Notes: generated by a model not told the origin, from the letters alone. Shown: positions 47,197 through 57,700, counted from the first letter of the stretch. The stretch: DNA of 64,000 bases from a cyanobacterium endosymbiont of Rhopalodia gibberula (GCF_003574135.1 NZ_AP018341.1:310001-374000), one strand, 5' to 3'. Translations and numbers: made by a program.

Positions 47197-48006
47197 TTAG
47201 GATACAATACCCTGTACTAAGGGCTTAAAAAAGGGAACTAATTCAGGTTGACTAGCTACTAAACAAGGAAAAGGTTTTTCTCCATAATCATGACCGATCT
47301 TAAGCGGAAAAATGGGGTCATCATTCAAAGAGACAAAAACTCCACCTGCACCTCTAAGAATAACCCAAACCGCTGCAATATCCCAAATTTTGGGAGTTGC
47401 TTCTACTCCTCCTAATGCTGCTCCACAGGCTACTAATGAAATGTTATAACTAGCGACTCCAATCATACGAATTTTACACGGAAAAGGTTGTCTAAGAATT
47501 TCAATACTACGGGTACACAGATTGAAAAGATGACTTTTGCTAGGCCGGTCTGAACCAGTATGAATTTTTACTCCATTTGAATAAGATCCTTCAGGTCCAT
47601 TTATTCCGGTTTCCCCATACCAATATCCATGAAAAGATTGCTGAAGTTGAGGAAAATGAACAAAGCCAAAAACAGGAGTTCCTTGATACAATAATCCCAG
47701 AGAAATACCCCAAATTGGGATACCTCGCGTGAAATTAGTGGTTCCATCAATCGGGTCAATGATCCAACACCAGTCTGTTCCAGGAAAGATATGAGTGGTT
47801 TCTTCAGTAAGAACCCCATGTTTAGGAAATTTAGCAGTGATCGCCGCCCGAATGGTTTGATCAGTCCAATGATCAGCTTGGGTAACTAAAGAACCATCGT
47901 CCTTCTGTGTCGGGGACACTTGACCGACATAAGCCACTAAATGATGTCCAAGTTTTTGGGTTATCGTCCGACAAAACGTTAAGATCTCGTGCCAAAATTG
48001 TTCCAT
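47197..48006 (-). CDS. Inositol-monophosphatase-family phosphatase
   Basis: Mg2+-dependent, Li+-sensitive-type phosphatase of 269 residues from ATG 48006 (MEQFWHEILTFCR). Metal motif 1 is WCWIIDPIDGTTNFTRGIP; the Glu pair is in HGVLTEETTHIFPG; motif 2 is PKIWDIAAVWVILRGAGG. Substrates in this family include inositol phosphates, histidinol phosphate, fructose-1,6-bisphosphate and PAP; sequence alone does not choose. The extra 25 residues possible from 48081 are hydrophobic but unlike the family and probably not translated. No operon partner. Confidence 0.92.
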   Translation of the reverse strand: MEQFWHEILTFCRTITQKLGHHLVAYVGQVSPTQKDDGSLVTQADHWTDQTIRAAITAKFPKHGVLTEETTHIFPGTDWCWIIDPIDGTTNFTRGIPIWGISLGLLYQGTPVFGFVHFPQLQQSFHGYWYGETGINGPEGSYSNGVKIHTGSDRPSKSHLFNLCTRSIEILRQPFPCKIRMIGVASYNISLVACGAALGGVEATPKIWDIAAVWVILRGAGGVFVSLNDDPIFPLKIGHDYGEKPFPCLVASQPELVPFFKPLVQGIVS

Positions 48007-48336
48007 ATTCAACTGAAGGATAAGAGGGTAACAATAGAATCTCACCCTTAAAAGATATAGGAATATAACTCGATAAAGCAAGTTTTTTGATTCCGAGTTC
48101 CCAAGATCAAAGGCAGATAAGTTTAATAAGTTGTCCTCAGATAGAATTTTGACAAAAGTGTTATGCTAGTGGGCGATCAGATCTTTATTAGAAATTTTTT
48201 CTATATAAGACAAGATAAGGCAGGGAATTTAAATCCATCTGAACCCAAAATTATCAAGACTTAACTTTTGGGATCGATACTACCCGTAAAATTTTTTTTT
48301 GTAGATGAAACTTTAAGATATTAATGAGATAAGAAA

Positions 48337-48534
48337 ATGTTATCAACCTCAACTAGCAAAGCTGCCATTATCCGTAATTATATTCTTCTTTCTCTAGTTG
48401 TTATGATTTTGGGGGTGGGATTAACGGATATTTTCAAAAATCCTGGTAGAGTTGGACAAAAAGATCGGATTGATAATTATGTCCGTTACATCAATGCCGG
48501 GTTTGTTGCTCAAACGCAAAAATTAGGACGTTGA
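48337..48534 (+). CDS. Small single-span membrane protein, 65 aa
   Basis: ATG start, one hydrophobic segment (NYILLSLVVMILGVGLTDIF, residues about 15-34) and a polar C-terminal tail NPGRVGQKDRIDNYVRYINA. Composition is balanced and codon use protein-like compared with the degenerate flanks, so it is likely a real cyanobacterial small membrane protein. I do not recognise the family. It is divergent from the inositol-monophosphatase-type gene. Confidence 0.65.
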   Translation: MLSTSTSKAAIIRNYILLSLVVMILGVGLTDIFKNPGRVGQKDRIDNYVRYINAGFVAQTQKLGR

Positions 48535-49101
48535 TACTTCGTCGTTAAGCTCGCATTAGCAATATTTTTTGGCTAAATGTGTCTAGGAAACCGATATCGA
48601 TAAGTTCTTCCACTGAGCTTTTTCTCGTCAGTGTGAGAACCACGACTAGGACACTCTTGAATGGAATTACCTTCTGCTTTTTAACCTGTATGTAAGTGCG
48701 ACTTACCAAACTCTACGGATGACAACCTACTTTATATAGGCAAATAAACATTTCACTTCTATCATTTTAGGAGTAATTTTTTAAAAAAATCTGCTTTTTA
48801 CTTTTTTTTTGTTAAAGTGAAAACTAATTATTGTACTTACTTTTATTTTTTACATCTATATTTTTTCTGAAGTAATAATTTTTATAGTTTAAATTAAACT
48901 ATTATTCTTTATAGATTTATACATATATTAGCTACCAATAAATAACCAAGTTATTCTTTAAGAGCTTTTAAATATATTTAATTTTTGTATCAAGTTATTT
49001 TTATTAAGCTATTTTGATAATTTCAATATCTTTTTTTTTATGATCTATCTAGAAATTTATAAAATATTGTATTTTCTGATGTCTTCATAATAAGCTAGGA
49101 T

Positions 49102-49135
49102 AAACATTATCTATACAATTAGATAGATAATGTTT
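49102..49135. repeat. 12-bp inverted repeat with a 10-nt loop
   Basis: AAACATTATCTA (49102-49113) pairs with TAGATAATGTTT (49124-49135), and one further pair extends the stem inward. It is isolated in non-coding DNA, 570 bp from the nearest gene. Confidence 0.45.
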
Positions 49136-49514
49136 CTGTCTTTTTTCGTTATAAAGTTGATTTTTAGTTTCGAGTCAACTTTGATAATATTTTTCCTTCT
49201 AATTACGGTAGCTGAATTTTTAAGCAATTCATCATCTAATGATTGTTTTTTAAAAACTACTTTTCTACTCAATAGCAATTTTTAATTGTGTTGTTTTTAA
49301 TCAAAGTCATGGAAAAACTGACTAACTATATCTTAATTAACAACTCAATCAATAACTATATTGAGATCTATGAAATTCTAAAAATATTAACTCCACAAAT
49401 ATTATTTAATTTTCAATCGATAGTTTTAATTTAGTTTCAACCATCTTAATAAGAAGAGGATACTACTTATACTCGGATATATTTTATTAATTTTCAAATT
49501 TTTATTAGTTTATT

Positions 49515-49800
49515 TATTAACCAATAAATTATCCATATCTACACAATTACTTGTCTAGATCTATGATTTTATTGTCTTAATTTTACAAATAAAAAAACGA
49601 TGTAACAAGCATTCCAATTAATATAATATTCTTTTCTTAATTATTATAATATCCCCCATGAGATCGTTTCTCTTTAGTTGCTCTGGTATACCGGCAAGTT
49701 ATAGCTAGATCAACTCCAGTTTCACCAACAAAAATTAAATATGAAAGTTTGAGTTGTCTAAATATCTTTAAACACTCCCATTAATTTCTATTAGGTTTCT
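49515..49800 (-). mobile_element. Degraded IS630-family transposase (relic 1)
   Basis: Minus strand, one frame: LKIFRQLKLSYLIFVGETGV then DLAITCRYTRATKEKRSHGG, a stop, EKNIILIGMLVTSFFYL, and in another frame CVDMDNLLVNK. This is the central DDE region of IS630 transposases (consensus LVFIDETGVNLAMTRRYxRAPxGxRAHG, then KNVTLIGAL, then MDNLxxHK). The first Asp of the triad is changed to Gly. N- and C-terminal parts and terminal repeats were not found. Confidence 0.8.
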
Positions 49801-50064
49801 AAAAAAATCAGTGATGGGTCTCCCTTTTTAATTTTTTTAAAAAAATTAAAATTTTATGGAAAGCAATTACTCGAGAAGATTTAGACTAGCATTATAAAGT
49901 CTATTGAGAAATATTTTATAGCTTAAAAAAGTCAGAAAATATTTAACGAAAGCGCCATCATTCCACCGTTAAATTCTTCAAATCTCAAAGAAATCTAGAG
50001 AATTGTTAGCTAAAACCCTAATAATAATCTATGATTAATACGTTTAGCCCCAATCTGGTGAAGC

Positions 50065-52707
50065 ATGCAGCCTCATTTGTATCCCAAACGCCTCTACCAG
50101 TGGCTCGCTTCGAGTAACTTTGGGCTCAGTACCACCGATCCTCGTTATGCTTTATTAGAAGCCTGTTTGATCGGATTTCTTTCAGCCTTAGCCGCTCTTA
50201 TTCTTAAAGTAGGGGTCGGTTGGTTAGGAGGGTTGCGAGTAAGTCTAGCCAATCAATTTGGGGCTATCTGGGTACTTCCCTTTGGAGGCCTAATTTTAGG
50301 ATTGGTATCGGGATGGTTGATAGAACAAGTTTCTATTACTGCTGCAGGAGGTGGTATTGCCCAAGTCAAAGCTTCGTTAGCCCGCTATCCTGTCCCATTA
50401 TCTCTACGGGTTGTTCTAGTTAAATTAATTGGTACGATTATGGTCTTGGGGGCGGGGTTGACCCTAGGTCGTCGTGCCCCCACAGTCCATATTGGAGCGG
50501 CTTTAGCGGCACAATTGAGCAGTTGGGTTCCCACTTCTCCTGAACATCGACGACAAATGATTGCTGCCGGGGCTGCTGCGGGACTAGCTGCTGGATTTAG
50601 TACTCCGATTGCTGGAGTTTTATTTGTAGTTGAAGAGTTGATGCGCGATGTTTCTGGTCTAACTCTACAAACCGCCATTGTTGCTTCATTTGTGGGGGCT
50701 GTTGTCTCTTTAATTCTTCAGTCAGCATCTCTATCATTTTCGTCTTCCCTTTTAAATCTGCCTGATATTAGTTTTTCAGCTTCTGAAATTCCTTTTTACC
50801 TATTATTGGGGATTCTAGCCGGAATATTGGGCTCACTTTTTAAACGGGGACTTCTGTTTAGTTTGACCGTACAGAATCGTCTTAATTTACCTTTACCTTG
50901 GCGAATCGGATTAGTTGGGATGATCTCTGGGGGGATCGTTGCTATCTTACCTCCTTTTTTTCAAGATAATGCAGGATTAAGAACTTTTTTAGTTACGGGT
51001 GAATTGAGTGGCGACAAAATTCTTTTAGCCTTTGTTGCTCATTTTTTCTTAACTATACTAGCCTATAGTTCCAATGCTCCGGGGGGACTTTTTGCCCCTG
51101 CTTTAGTCTTGGGATCCGCCCTAGGCTATTTAGTAGGAGATTTTGAGGAATTTCTGACAGGAACGGGGGCCGAATCTACTTATGCTTTGGCAGGAATGGG
51201 AGGCTTTTTTACTGCAGTAGTCCGGGTTCCAGTAACGGCTATTGTTATTGTTTTTGAATTAAATACAGATTTTAATATCGTTCTTCCTTTAATGGTGACT
51301 TGTGCGGTTTCTTACGTGGTAGCCGAGAGTGTATCACGAGGATCTTTATACGAAGACATGCTTAAGACTAAGGGAATTTACATTAATGAAGTAGCAACGG
51401 CGCAAGATTTTTTGTCTCAATGGACTGCAGCCGATGTTATGCAGCCCAAGGTAGAAAGTTTACTTAGTCATTTAACCCTCGAAGAAGTTTTTCAAGCGAT
51501 GTCTATATCAAGTCATCGCGGCTTTCCAGTGATGGAGAACGGCAAATTAGTAGGAATTATTACTCAAACTGATTTGGCCAACTCAGCTCAATATTCACCG
51601 GACACATGTCTTAGAGATTTCATGACCCCACGCCCGATTACAGTTTCGGCCGATGCTTTTCTAAGTGATGTTCTTTATATACTTAATAGACATCGATTAT
51701 CGCGTCTTCCGGTAACAGAAGGGACAAAATTAGTAGGAATTATTACCCGTACTGATATTATTCGTGTAGAGGCTAATAAACTTGAAGGTCATGATTCTCA
51801 AGGAAATGAATCCTTGCGAGAACCGTCTTATATTGTCTATCAAACCCGCGCTCCAGCAATTGGAGAGGGACGTATCTTATTACCTTTGGCTAACCTAGAT
51901 AGTGCGACGGCTTTGTTTCAAATTGGAGCAGCGATCGCAACTCAGAAACAATCGGAATTAGAATGTTTACAGATAATTAAAGTTCCAAAACACAGTAATC
52001 CCGCCCAAACCTCTCTGAAAAACCAACCTTATCGCCAATTACTCCAACACCTGGAAAGATTAGGCAGGCATCAACATCTTCCGGTTCACACTCAAATTCG
52101 GGTTGCGCATAATATTGCCCAAGCTATTTTAGAAACAATCCGTGACCGCCATATTAACTTGATGATTTTGGAATGGACTGAAGATACCCGGACTCCTGGA
52201 GCGGTTTTTGGACATGTAGTAGATTTTTTGATTCGTAAAGCCCCTTGTGAGTTAGTTTTAGTCAAACTGGGTGATTACAATGATGTCTATCCTTATAATC
52301 TAGATAAAGATGCTACCTGGTTAATTCCTATCGCCGGAGGACCCAATGCTCAACGGGCTATGGAGTTACTCCCTGGACTGACTAGGTTATATAATCGTTC
52401 ACGATCGCCAATTATTTGGTTGTGTAAGGTATTCTCCCCCGATGGCAATTTTCCTGACTACCAAGCTTTAGAACAAACTGCTCAAGAGTTAAAACGAACT
52501 CTTAATCGCCTTGTCATTCCTTTACCCATTCGTTCCCAGTCAGTAGCTGATGCGGTGGTTCATTTAGCAACCGCCGAGACCTGCGACGTAGTTATGTTAG
52601 GGGTCAGTCGTGAGGGTCTGTTAGAACAGGTGATACATGGTAATCTTCCCAAAACAATCGCTCGGCAAGTCCACAGTACCGTTATCTTAGTTCGAGATGC
52701 ATTGTAG
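50065..52707 (+). CDS. CLC-family chloride channel with CBS pair and UspA-like domain
   Basis: 880-residue inner-membrane protein. The CLC membrane domain (about 25-440) has the selectivity motifs AAGGGIAQVKASLA, GLTLGRRAPTVHIGAALA and SNAPGGLFAPALVLGSALG. Two CBS repeats follow (TAADVMQPKVESLL... and LRDFMTPRPITVSADAF..., about 455-570), then a universal-stress-like C-terminal region (about 610-880). In exchangers such as CLC-ec1 the second motif is GREGP and its Glu gates transport; here the site is Arg, as I believe it is in related cyanobacterial proteins, suggesting channel-like or altered coupling. CBS and USP domains suggest control by adenine nucleotides. The reading frame is intact, the longest in the window. 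Confidence 0.92.
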   Translation: MQPHLYPKRLYQWLASSNFGLSTTDPRYALLEACLIGFLSALAALILKVGVGWLGGLRVSLANQFGAIWVLPFGGLILGLVSGWLIEQVSITAAGGGIAQVKASLARYPVPLSLRVVLVKLIGTIMVLGAGLTLGRRAPTVHIGAALAAQLSSWVPTSPEHRRQMIAAGAAAGLAAGFSTPIAGVLFVVEELMRDVSGLTLQTAIVASFVGAVVSLILQSASLSFSSSLLNLPDISFSASEIPFYLLLGILAGILGSLFKRGLLFSLTVQNRLNLPLPWRIGLVGMISGGIVAILPPFFQDNAGLRTFLVTGELSGDKILLAFVAHFFLTILAYSSNAPGGLFAPALVLGSALGYLVGDFEEFLTGTGAESTYALAGMGGFFTAVVRVPVTAIVIVFELNTDFNIVLPLMVTCAVSYVVAESVSRGSLYEDMLKTKGIYINEVATAQDFLSQWTAADVMQPKVESLLSHLTLEEVFQAMSISSHRGFPVMENGKLVGIITQTDLANSAQYSPDTCLRDFMTPRPITVSADAFLSDVLYILNRHRLSRLPVTEGTKLVGIITRTDIIRVEANKLEGHDSQGNESLREPSYIVYQTRAPAIGEGRILLPLANLDSATALFQIGAAIATQKQSELECLQIIKVPKHSNPAQTSLKNQPYRQLLQHLERLGRHQHLPVHTQIRVAHNIAQAILETIRDRHINLMILEWTEDTRTPGAVFGHVVDFLIRKAPCELVLVKLGDYNDVYPYNLDKDATWLIPIAGGPNAQRAMELLPGLTRLYNRSRSPIIWLCKVFSPDGNFPDYQALEQTAQELKRTLNRLVIPLPIRSQSVADAVVHLATAETCDVVMLGVSREGLLEQVIHGNLPKTIARQVHSTVILVRDAL

Positions 52708-53230
52708 GATCAGTCCGCTGCAAAAAAATTTAAAGATATATGGAAAATCTACCTTAAATTCATGTAAATTAAATCTTTTTTGGTATAGAAATGACTTAGT
52801 GGACAACCTATACTGAGAAAAATAATCCCATGAAAAGGTAATATTGGATTTTAAATCATGCCAATAATCACTTAACCTTATCAACCCACTATTTATTTTC
52901 CTTTTACCACCTGGTTAATTTCTATTGCTAGAATACCTAATTTTCAACGGGATATGAAGTTACTCCCTTGTTAGGACTATTTGGCTTGAGAGAGAAAATA
53001 GACTCCCAGATCTCTCTAAAAACAATGAAAAGTTTGATTTTGAAGAACTCCAGAGCAAATACACCCTAGTACTAGTGTATTATTGGTCAATAAAGTATTA
53101 AGTAAGGTGCATTATGCTAATTTTTATGATGACAATCATAAACTAAAATCAAATCAAAGTGAGTAAGTTCTCGGTGCATTATACCACGCTAACAGCAGGT
53201 CTGCTCTTCAAGAGTAAACTGATCTCCTCT
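52708..53230. other. Convergent gap between the CLC gene and nadK
   Basis: 520 bp without a recognisable gene. A short inverted repeat around the CTAGTACTAG core near 53070 is weak. No clear terminator was identified. Confidence 0.45.
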
Positions 53231-54151
53231 TCACCCTCGATGGTTGTTGTCATAGTGGATTCTCGTTCCAGCCCATTGGAGTTTTTCCCGTAAGGTTTGA
53301 TAGAAAGAATAATTCTTTTGAAGAATAATAAATTTAGCTACACATTCAGCCATATGAACCCTCACCCATTGTCCCGGCCAAATGGACGTAGCTAGAGCTC
53401 CATCAGTCCACAACTTAGTATTTAATTCAAAGTCCCCCAAAGACCAAATATCTACTACAGACCGAGGGGGAATAATAATGGGACGACTAGCCAAACTTAG
53501 GGGACAAATGGGGGTAACAGCGATCGCATCCATACCTGGATGAACAATAGGTCCATTAGCTGAAGCAGTATAACACGTTGATCCCGTAGGAGTTGCGACC
53601 AATAGACCATCCCCTTGATATTGATCCACCACTTCTCCATCGAGTTCCATTTCTAAAACTGCTGTGGGCATCCGATCAATACTTGCGGGTTTGACACACA
53701 TTTCATTCAGACAATAAAATTGTTCACTACTGGGGATTGGGTTGGTCTTATCTCCTTCGAATAAACAGGCTTCTAACATCATGCGTTGTTGTACCGCATA
53801 GCGATCTCCTAACAAACGAGCCCAAACGTTTTCTATATCCTGAAATAACTCAAAGGGTTCAGTGAGAAAGCCTAAATGTCCCCCCACATTTACCGCCAAG
53901 ATAGGGATATTTTCTGGTGCCAACTGTCGTGCTGCGGTCAATATGGTTCCATCTCCTCCTAAAATGATGGCTAAATCAATTTTTTCGGTAACAGAAGATA
54001 AAAACACAGGGTATGGATTGTCTTTAATGCCACTAGGACCCATCAAGACTTTACAGTTGCGGGCTTCGAGTTGTCGGGCACAGGTTTGAGCCCATGATTT
54101 ACTTTGGGCATCTGCAGCTTTATGAGCAATAATTACTTGTTTAAGTTCCAC
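53231..54151 (-). CDS. nadK: NAD+ kinase
   Basis: Phosphorylates NAD+ to NADP+. 306 residues with the family motifs: the ATP/NAD site LAIILGGDGTILTAARQLA, NVGGHLGFLTE, YLNEM-type CLNEMCVKPASIDRM, and the NAD-binding loop GDGLLVATPTGSTCYTASAN, followed by PICPLSLASRPIIIPP. Cyanobacteria generally carry two nadK paralogues; which one this is cannot be decided from the window. Intact. Confidence 0.96.
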   Translation of the reverse strand: MELKQVIIAHKAADAQSKSWAQTCARQLEARNCKVLMGPSGIKDNPYPVFLSSVTEKIDLAIILGGDGTILTAARQLAPENIPILAVNVGGHLGFLTEPFELFQDIENVWARLLGDRYAVQQRMMLEACLFEGDKTNPIPSSEQFYCLNEMCVKPASIDRMPTAVLEMELDGEVVDQYQGDGLLVATPTGSTCYTASANGPIVHPGMDAIAVTPICPLSLASRPIIIPPRSVVDIWSLGDFELNTKLWTDGALATSIWPGQWVRVHMAECVAKFIILQKNYSFYQTLREKLQWAGTRIHYDNNHRG

Positions 54152-55404
54152 GTTAGTTGAGTTTAACCGCTACTTTTTCCCTCAACTTACCGAGGGATTC
54201 CTAAACCTTACTTTCCCTATCATTGTATCTAATCAAGTTATCTATGAGATCACTCAGTGTATTAGACTTGACCAATAGCCAATTTAATTGAGTAGCTTAT
54301 GATAATAATAGTAGATAAAAAGCTGATTATATTCTCATCAGTTGTTACTCAATCGGTATATTGATTTAGCTCTCTATAATTCTGTTATTCTCGAGTTTAC
54401 AAGCATTTTTGATTTTTAATTAAAAGTTTTCAATAGAGTTAAAATCAGGGGTGAGGAGATAAAAATACGACCTTTACTCCTATAAATTCCATCGTTCTCT
54501 AATCTTCTATTGTTCTATAAGCCGGTAAATTATCCATAAGCACATGAGCCTCACTCTGAAATGTGTCTGTACTCCTGTTTCAAAATTCAGAAAAGCTTCT
54601 TTATTTTATTCATCATTCAAAAGCAAAAGTTGCTAAAAAGACTGATTTAGCAAACGCTCTAATTAACGTAATATCTACTTCTGGACTATGAGTATATTTT
54701 AGATAAGCTCATTTTCTTTCAGTTATTCTGACAAAGTGATGAGTCATGGCCAGTTCGTACTCCGGGTTTGTAAATAAAAACTAGATCTGAAAGTTTTAGT
54801 TATTCAAGTGTCGTCAAACATTTTTACTCCAAAGTTCAAACTCTATCTATGTTAAGTCCTAAGGCATGAAGTGTTTTTGGGGCCAAGCTAAGTTTTTGAA
54901 TAAAATAAAGCATGACAAAGATATTGACTTTAACATCTATTGTCTCATTTAAATAAGTACCGATCTCTTGGAGAGTTGTATAGTTGTTTTACAACTTAGC
55001 AATTGTTCTACATCAATTAGAGAAAATTTTTCTCGGTAATAAGAGAATAGTTCTATGCTTTTTATCGCTTTATAATGTTTAAGCAGACAATCGATAGAAT
55101 TATAACCGACTTGAAAAAGCTCTGATAATCTTAGTGTTGATTGATTGACTCTGTTAATTTTAGCGCTGATTGGTTGATATTATTGTTGATTTCTATGATC
55201 TTAGCGAGAATATCTATAGATTTCAGTTTTATTCTTTGGCATAACTCACATTTTCGTATTTTTCACGTTCATCTATACAGATGAAAACAACTACAACGCT
55301 AAAGTATTCATTGAGAACGACTTTTGACAAGAGGGGCAACCTCATTATCGACCTCTCCTAATACTATAGAATCAAGAAGCCAACACTATCTCTTAATAAT
55401 TTCA
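54152..55404. other. Gap between nadK and wecB with an IS630 relic
   Basis: Most of this divergent region is the degraded transposase at 54420-55150. The wecB promoter must be in the last 250 bp. Confidence 0.55.
54420..55150 (-). mobile_element. Degraded IS630-family transposase (relic 2, near full length)
   Basis: Minus-strand pieces in order and in changing frames: LSRLFQVGYNSIDCLLKHYK (N-terminal helix-turn-helix), TTLQEIGTYLNETIDVKVNI, LSLAPKTLHALGL, LKLSDLVFIYKPGV (the DETG motif, now YKPG), AHVLMDNLPAYRTIED, MEFIGVKVVFLSPHP and, after a shift, DFNSIENF (consensus YSPDFNPIEN). Many stops lie between. It shares the LKLSxL(V/I)F(I/V) stretch with relic 1, so both may come from the same element. 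No clear terminal inverted repeats or target duplication could be seen. Confidence 0.85.
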
Positions 55405-56523
55405 GTGCCTTACTCTATTTGTATTACCCTAGGAACTCGTCCTGAAGCAATTAAACTTGCTCCTGTGATCAAAAAATTTCGTCAATCGCCGGCGTTTAAG
55501 ACTCATGTTGTCCTTACTGGACAACATAGGGAAATGGTGGAACAGGTGATGAAATTGTTTGAATTTGAATTGGAAGGTGATCACAATCTCAAAATTATGC
55601 AGCCGCGTCAAACCCTCACTGATATTACTTACCGCAGTTTACAAGGGTTAGAAGCTATTTTTAAAAAAATCCAACCACAATTAGTCATGGTTCAAGGAGA
55701 CACCACCACTGCTTTTGCCGCTACATTAGCAGCGTTTTATCAGCAAATCCCTATTGGACATGTTGAAGCGGGATTACGCACTGATAATATTTATAATCCT
55801 TTTCCTGAAGAAGCTAACCGCCGTCTAATTTCCCAACTTGCTCAATTACATTTTGCCCCCACTCAATTAGCTGTAGAAAATCTTAAGCGTTCAGGAGTCA
55901 CAGGCGAAATCCATCTCACAGGTAATACAGTAATTGATGCTTTATTAACAGTTGCCAAGAAACAGCAAACTTTTAACATTGAAGGGTTAGATACTAATAA
56001 TTATCGATTGTTAATTACAACAGTTCACCGACGAGAAAATTGGGGTCAACCTTTACAAGATATTCTCGCTAGTCTTCGTCTTATTTTAGATAAGTATCCT
56101 GATACGATTTTATTATTGCCAATGCACCGCAACCCAGTAGTTAGAGAACCAATTCAAAAAGCATTAAATAAGCATCCAAGAGTTTTCTTAACTGAACCTT
56201 TAGGCTATGGAGAATTAGTTGTTGCGATTCAGAATTGTTATCTATTATTGACAGACTCAGGTGGATTACAAGAAGAAGCCCCTAGTTTAGGTAAACCTGT
56301 TTTAGTCTTAAGAGAGACTACTGAACGTCCTGAAGCTATCGAAGCAGGAACTGCTAAGTTAGTGGGTACTAATTCTCAGAATATCCTAACAGAAGTGAGT
56401 AAATTATTGAGTAGTAAAAATGCTTATAAAAAAATGGCTAATGCGATTAATCCTTTTGGCGATGGGAAAGCAAGTGATCGTATTTTAGAGATCGTACAAC
56501 GTTATTTAGAAGAAAAGTATTAA
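55405..56523 (+). CDS. wecB: UDP-N-acetylglucosamine 2-epimerase (non-hydrolysing)
   Basis: Interconverts UDP-GlcNAc and UDP-ManNAc for surface polysaccharides. Motifs: ITLGTRPEAIKLAPVIKKF at the N-terminus, VVLTGQHREMVEQVM, VQGDTTTAFAATLAAFYQ, GHVEAGLRTDNIYNPFPEEA, TVHRRENWG and the UDP-binding LTDSGGLQEEAPSLGKPVL with the following RETTERPEAIEAGT. GTG 55405 (VPYSICITLG) gives about 372 residues, the family's usual length; upstream TTG 55324 would add an unrelated 27 residues. No sugar-dehydrogenase or transferase partner lies nearby, so the downstream glycan is unknown. Confidence 0.95.
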   Translation: MPYSICITLGTRPEAIKLAPVIKKFRQSPAFKTHVVLTGQHREMVEQVMKLFEFELEGDHNLKIMQPRQTLTDITYRSLQGLEAIFKKIQPQLVMVQGDTTTAFAATLAAFYQQIPIGHVEAGLRTDNIYNPFPEEANRRLISQLAQLHFAPTQLAVENLKRSGVTGEIHLTGNTVIDALLTVAKKQQTFNIEGLDTNNYRLLITTVHRRENWGQPLQDILASLRLILDKYPDTILLLPMHRNPVVREPIQKALNKHPRVFLTEPLGYGELVVAIQNCYLLLTDSGGLQEEAPSLGKPVLVLRETTERPEAIEAGTAKLVGTNSQNILTEVSKLLSSKNAYKKMANAINPFGDGKASDRILEIVQRYLEEKY

Positions 56524-57178
56524 CGATTTTTACTAAGCATTGGCTAAATAATAATCATTAACATTAATAATTATTATTTTGTCATAATTAAATAATGAGG
56601 GTACTATAGACTGTAATTGTTAGTATTTATTAAAAAAAATAACAATTTTTTAAAAAAAGTAAAAAAACAAATCACTTAATCATTAGTTAATTTGTACAGC
56701 ATCTAATCAATATTCTTCTTCTAAGAAGAAATTAATGAAGAAATCGCAGTATAAAAAACCGCTTATAAAAAATGTCCAAATAACATTCTAAGTTAAAATT
56801 AATTTTTAAAAATATCGTTGTTACTCAGCAGAAGATATAAAAAATAGAGATCATATTTACTGTAGTACAATATAAATTTGTTAGATTATCTTTATTTCTT
56901 AGAAAAGAAGTAAGGATAATTAATTAAATCAGTATAAGGAAAACATAAAAAAGTCCATAAATTTCTATTTAAATAAAATTGGTTTCAATACTTTAGATTT
57001 TTATCTAAAAAAGCAAAAAAATAAAAAATAACTCATAAAATATAGTAAAGTCAAGGATACACAAAAGTTTTTATTCTTTATCAAGAAAAATAATATCCTT
57101 ATTAGGAATAAATGGCTCAATTATGAAAGAACTAACGTTTATAAGCAAAATAATGAGTTATACGCGTTAATAGTGATG

Positions 57179-57645
57179 AATGACTAGAGAGAACTTTAGG
57201 GATATCAAGCAAGAAAGAAATAAACTAAAATAAACATCTAAAAATAGAAAGTTTTATCTAGATAAATCTAATAATAGAGACAATGATCCATACGGATATT
57301 ATCCTAAATAAGGGAAATACTATCCATATAATTTATGAAAATTTGTAAAAATAAAAGAGTAGAAACTATTTATATTAGTGCTTTAAGAAAGTGAAAAATC
57401 TTCACTTTTTTAACTGTTGATAAGAAGAAATAAAGATTGATCTGAAGCTTAGTTATTTAAAAGTTTAATTACTCCGTCAGAATTAGGATAGATCCCTAAA
57501 TAATACGACTTCTCATAAGAAAGAAACCATCAGGAAAATAGTAGAAGAAGCTAGAGGTGAACTATAGTAACTCCTATCCTACTCTCTAGATTTGAACGAA
57601 ATATAGATTCGGTGGTCTATTGTAAAAACTTTGAGTAAACAAATA
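57179..57645 (+). mobile_element. Degraded IS630-family transposase (relic 3, different subgroup)
   Basis: Plus strand, mixed frames with stops: KFYLDKSNNRDNDPYGYYPK (consensus YxDESGIDNRxxYxYGYxPKG), KNKRVETIYISALRK and KIFTFLTVDKK (RTERVxxIxALRxxKIFAPLTV), NNTTSHKKETIRKIVEEARG (DNATFHKxxxIRxIVEEAG), then LLSYSLDLNEI, stop, IRWSIVKTLSKQ (PSYSPDLNEIEHWWxVLKxWMKQ). The order and spacing fit a single transposase gene. Its motif wording differs from relics 1 and 2, so it derives from another element. Confidence 0.85.
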
Positions 57646-57700
57646 TTAACTAAATTTTAAATAGCTAGATAAGAAGTAGAAAAAAGAACATAGGAGAAGA

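Larger units (their letters stand above)
48535..50064. other. 1.5-kb gap with an IS630 relic
   Basis: Contains a 12-13-bp inverted repeat (49102-49113 with 49124-49135) and a degraded transposase (49515-49800). The remainder is AT-rich DNA with no recognisable gene; the clcA-type gene promoter lies at its end. Confidence 0.55.
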
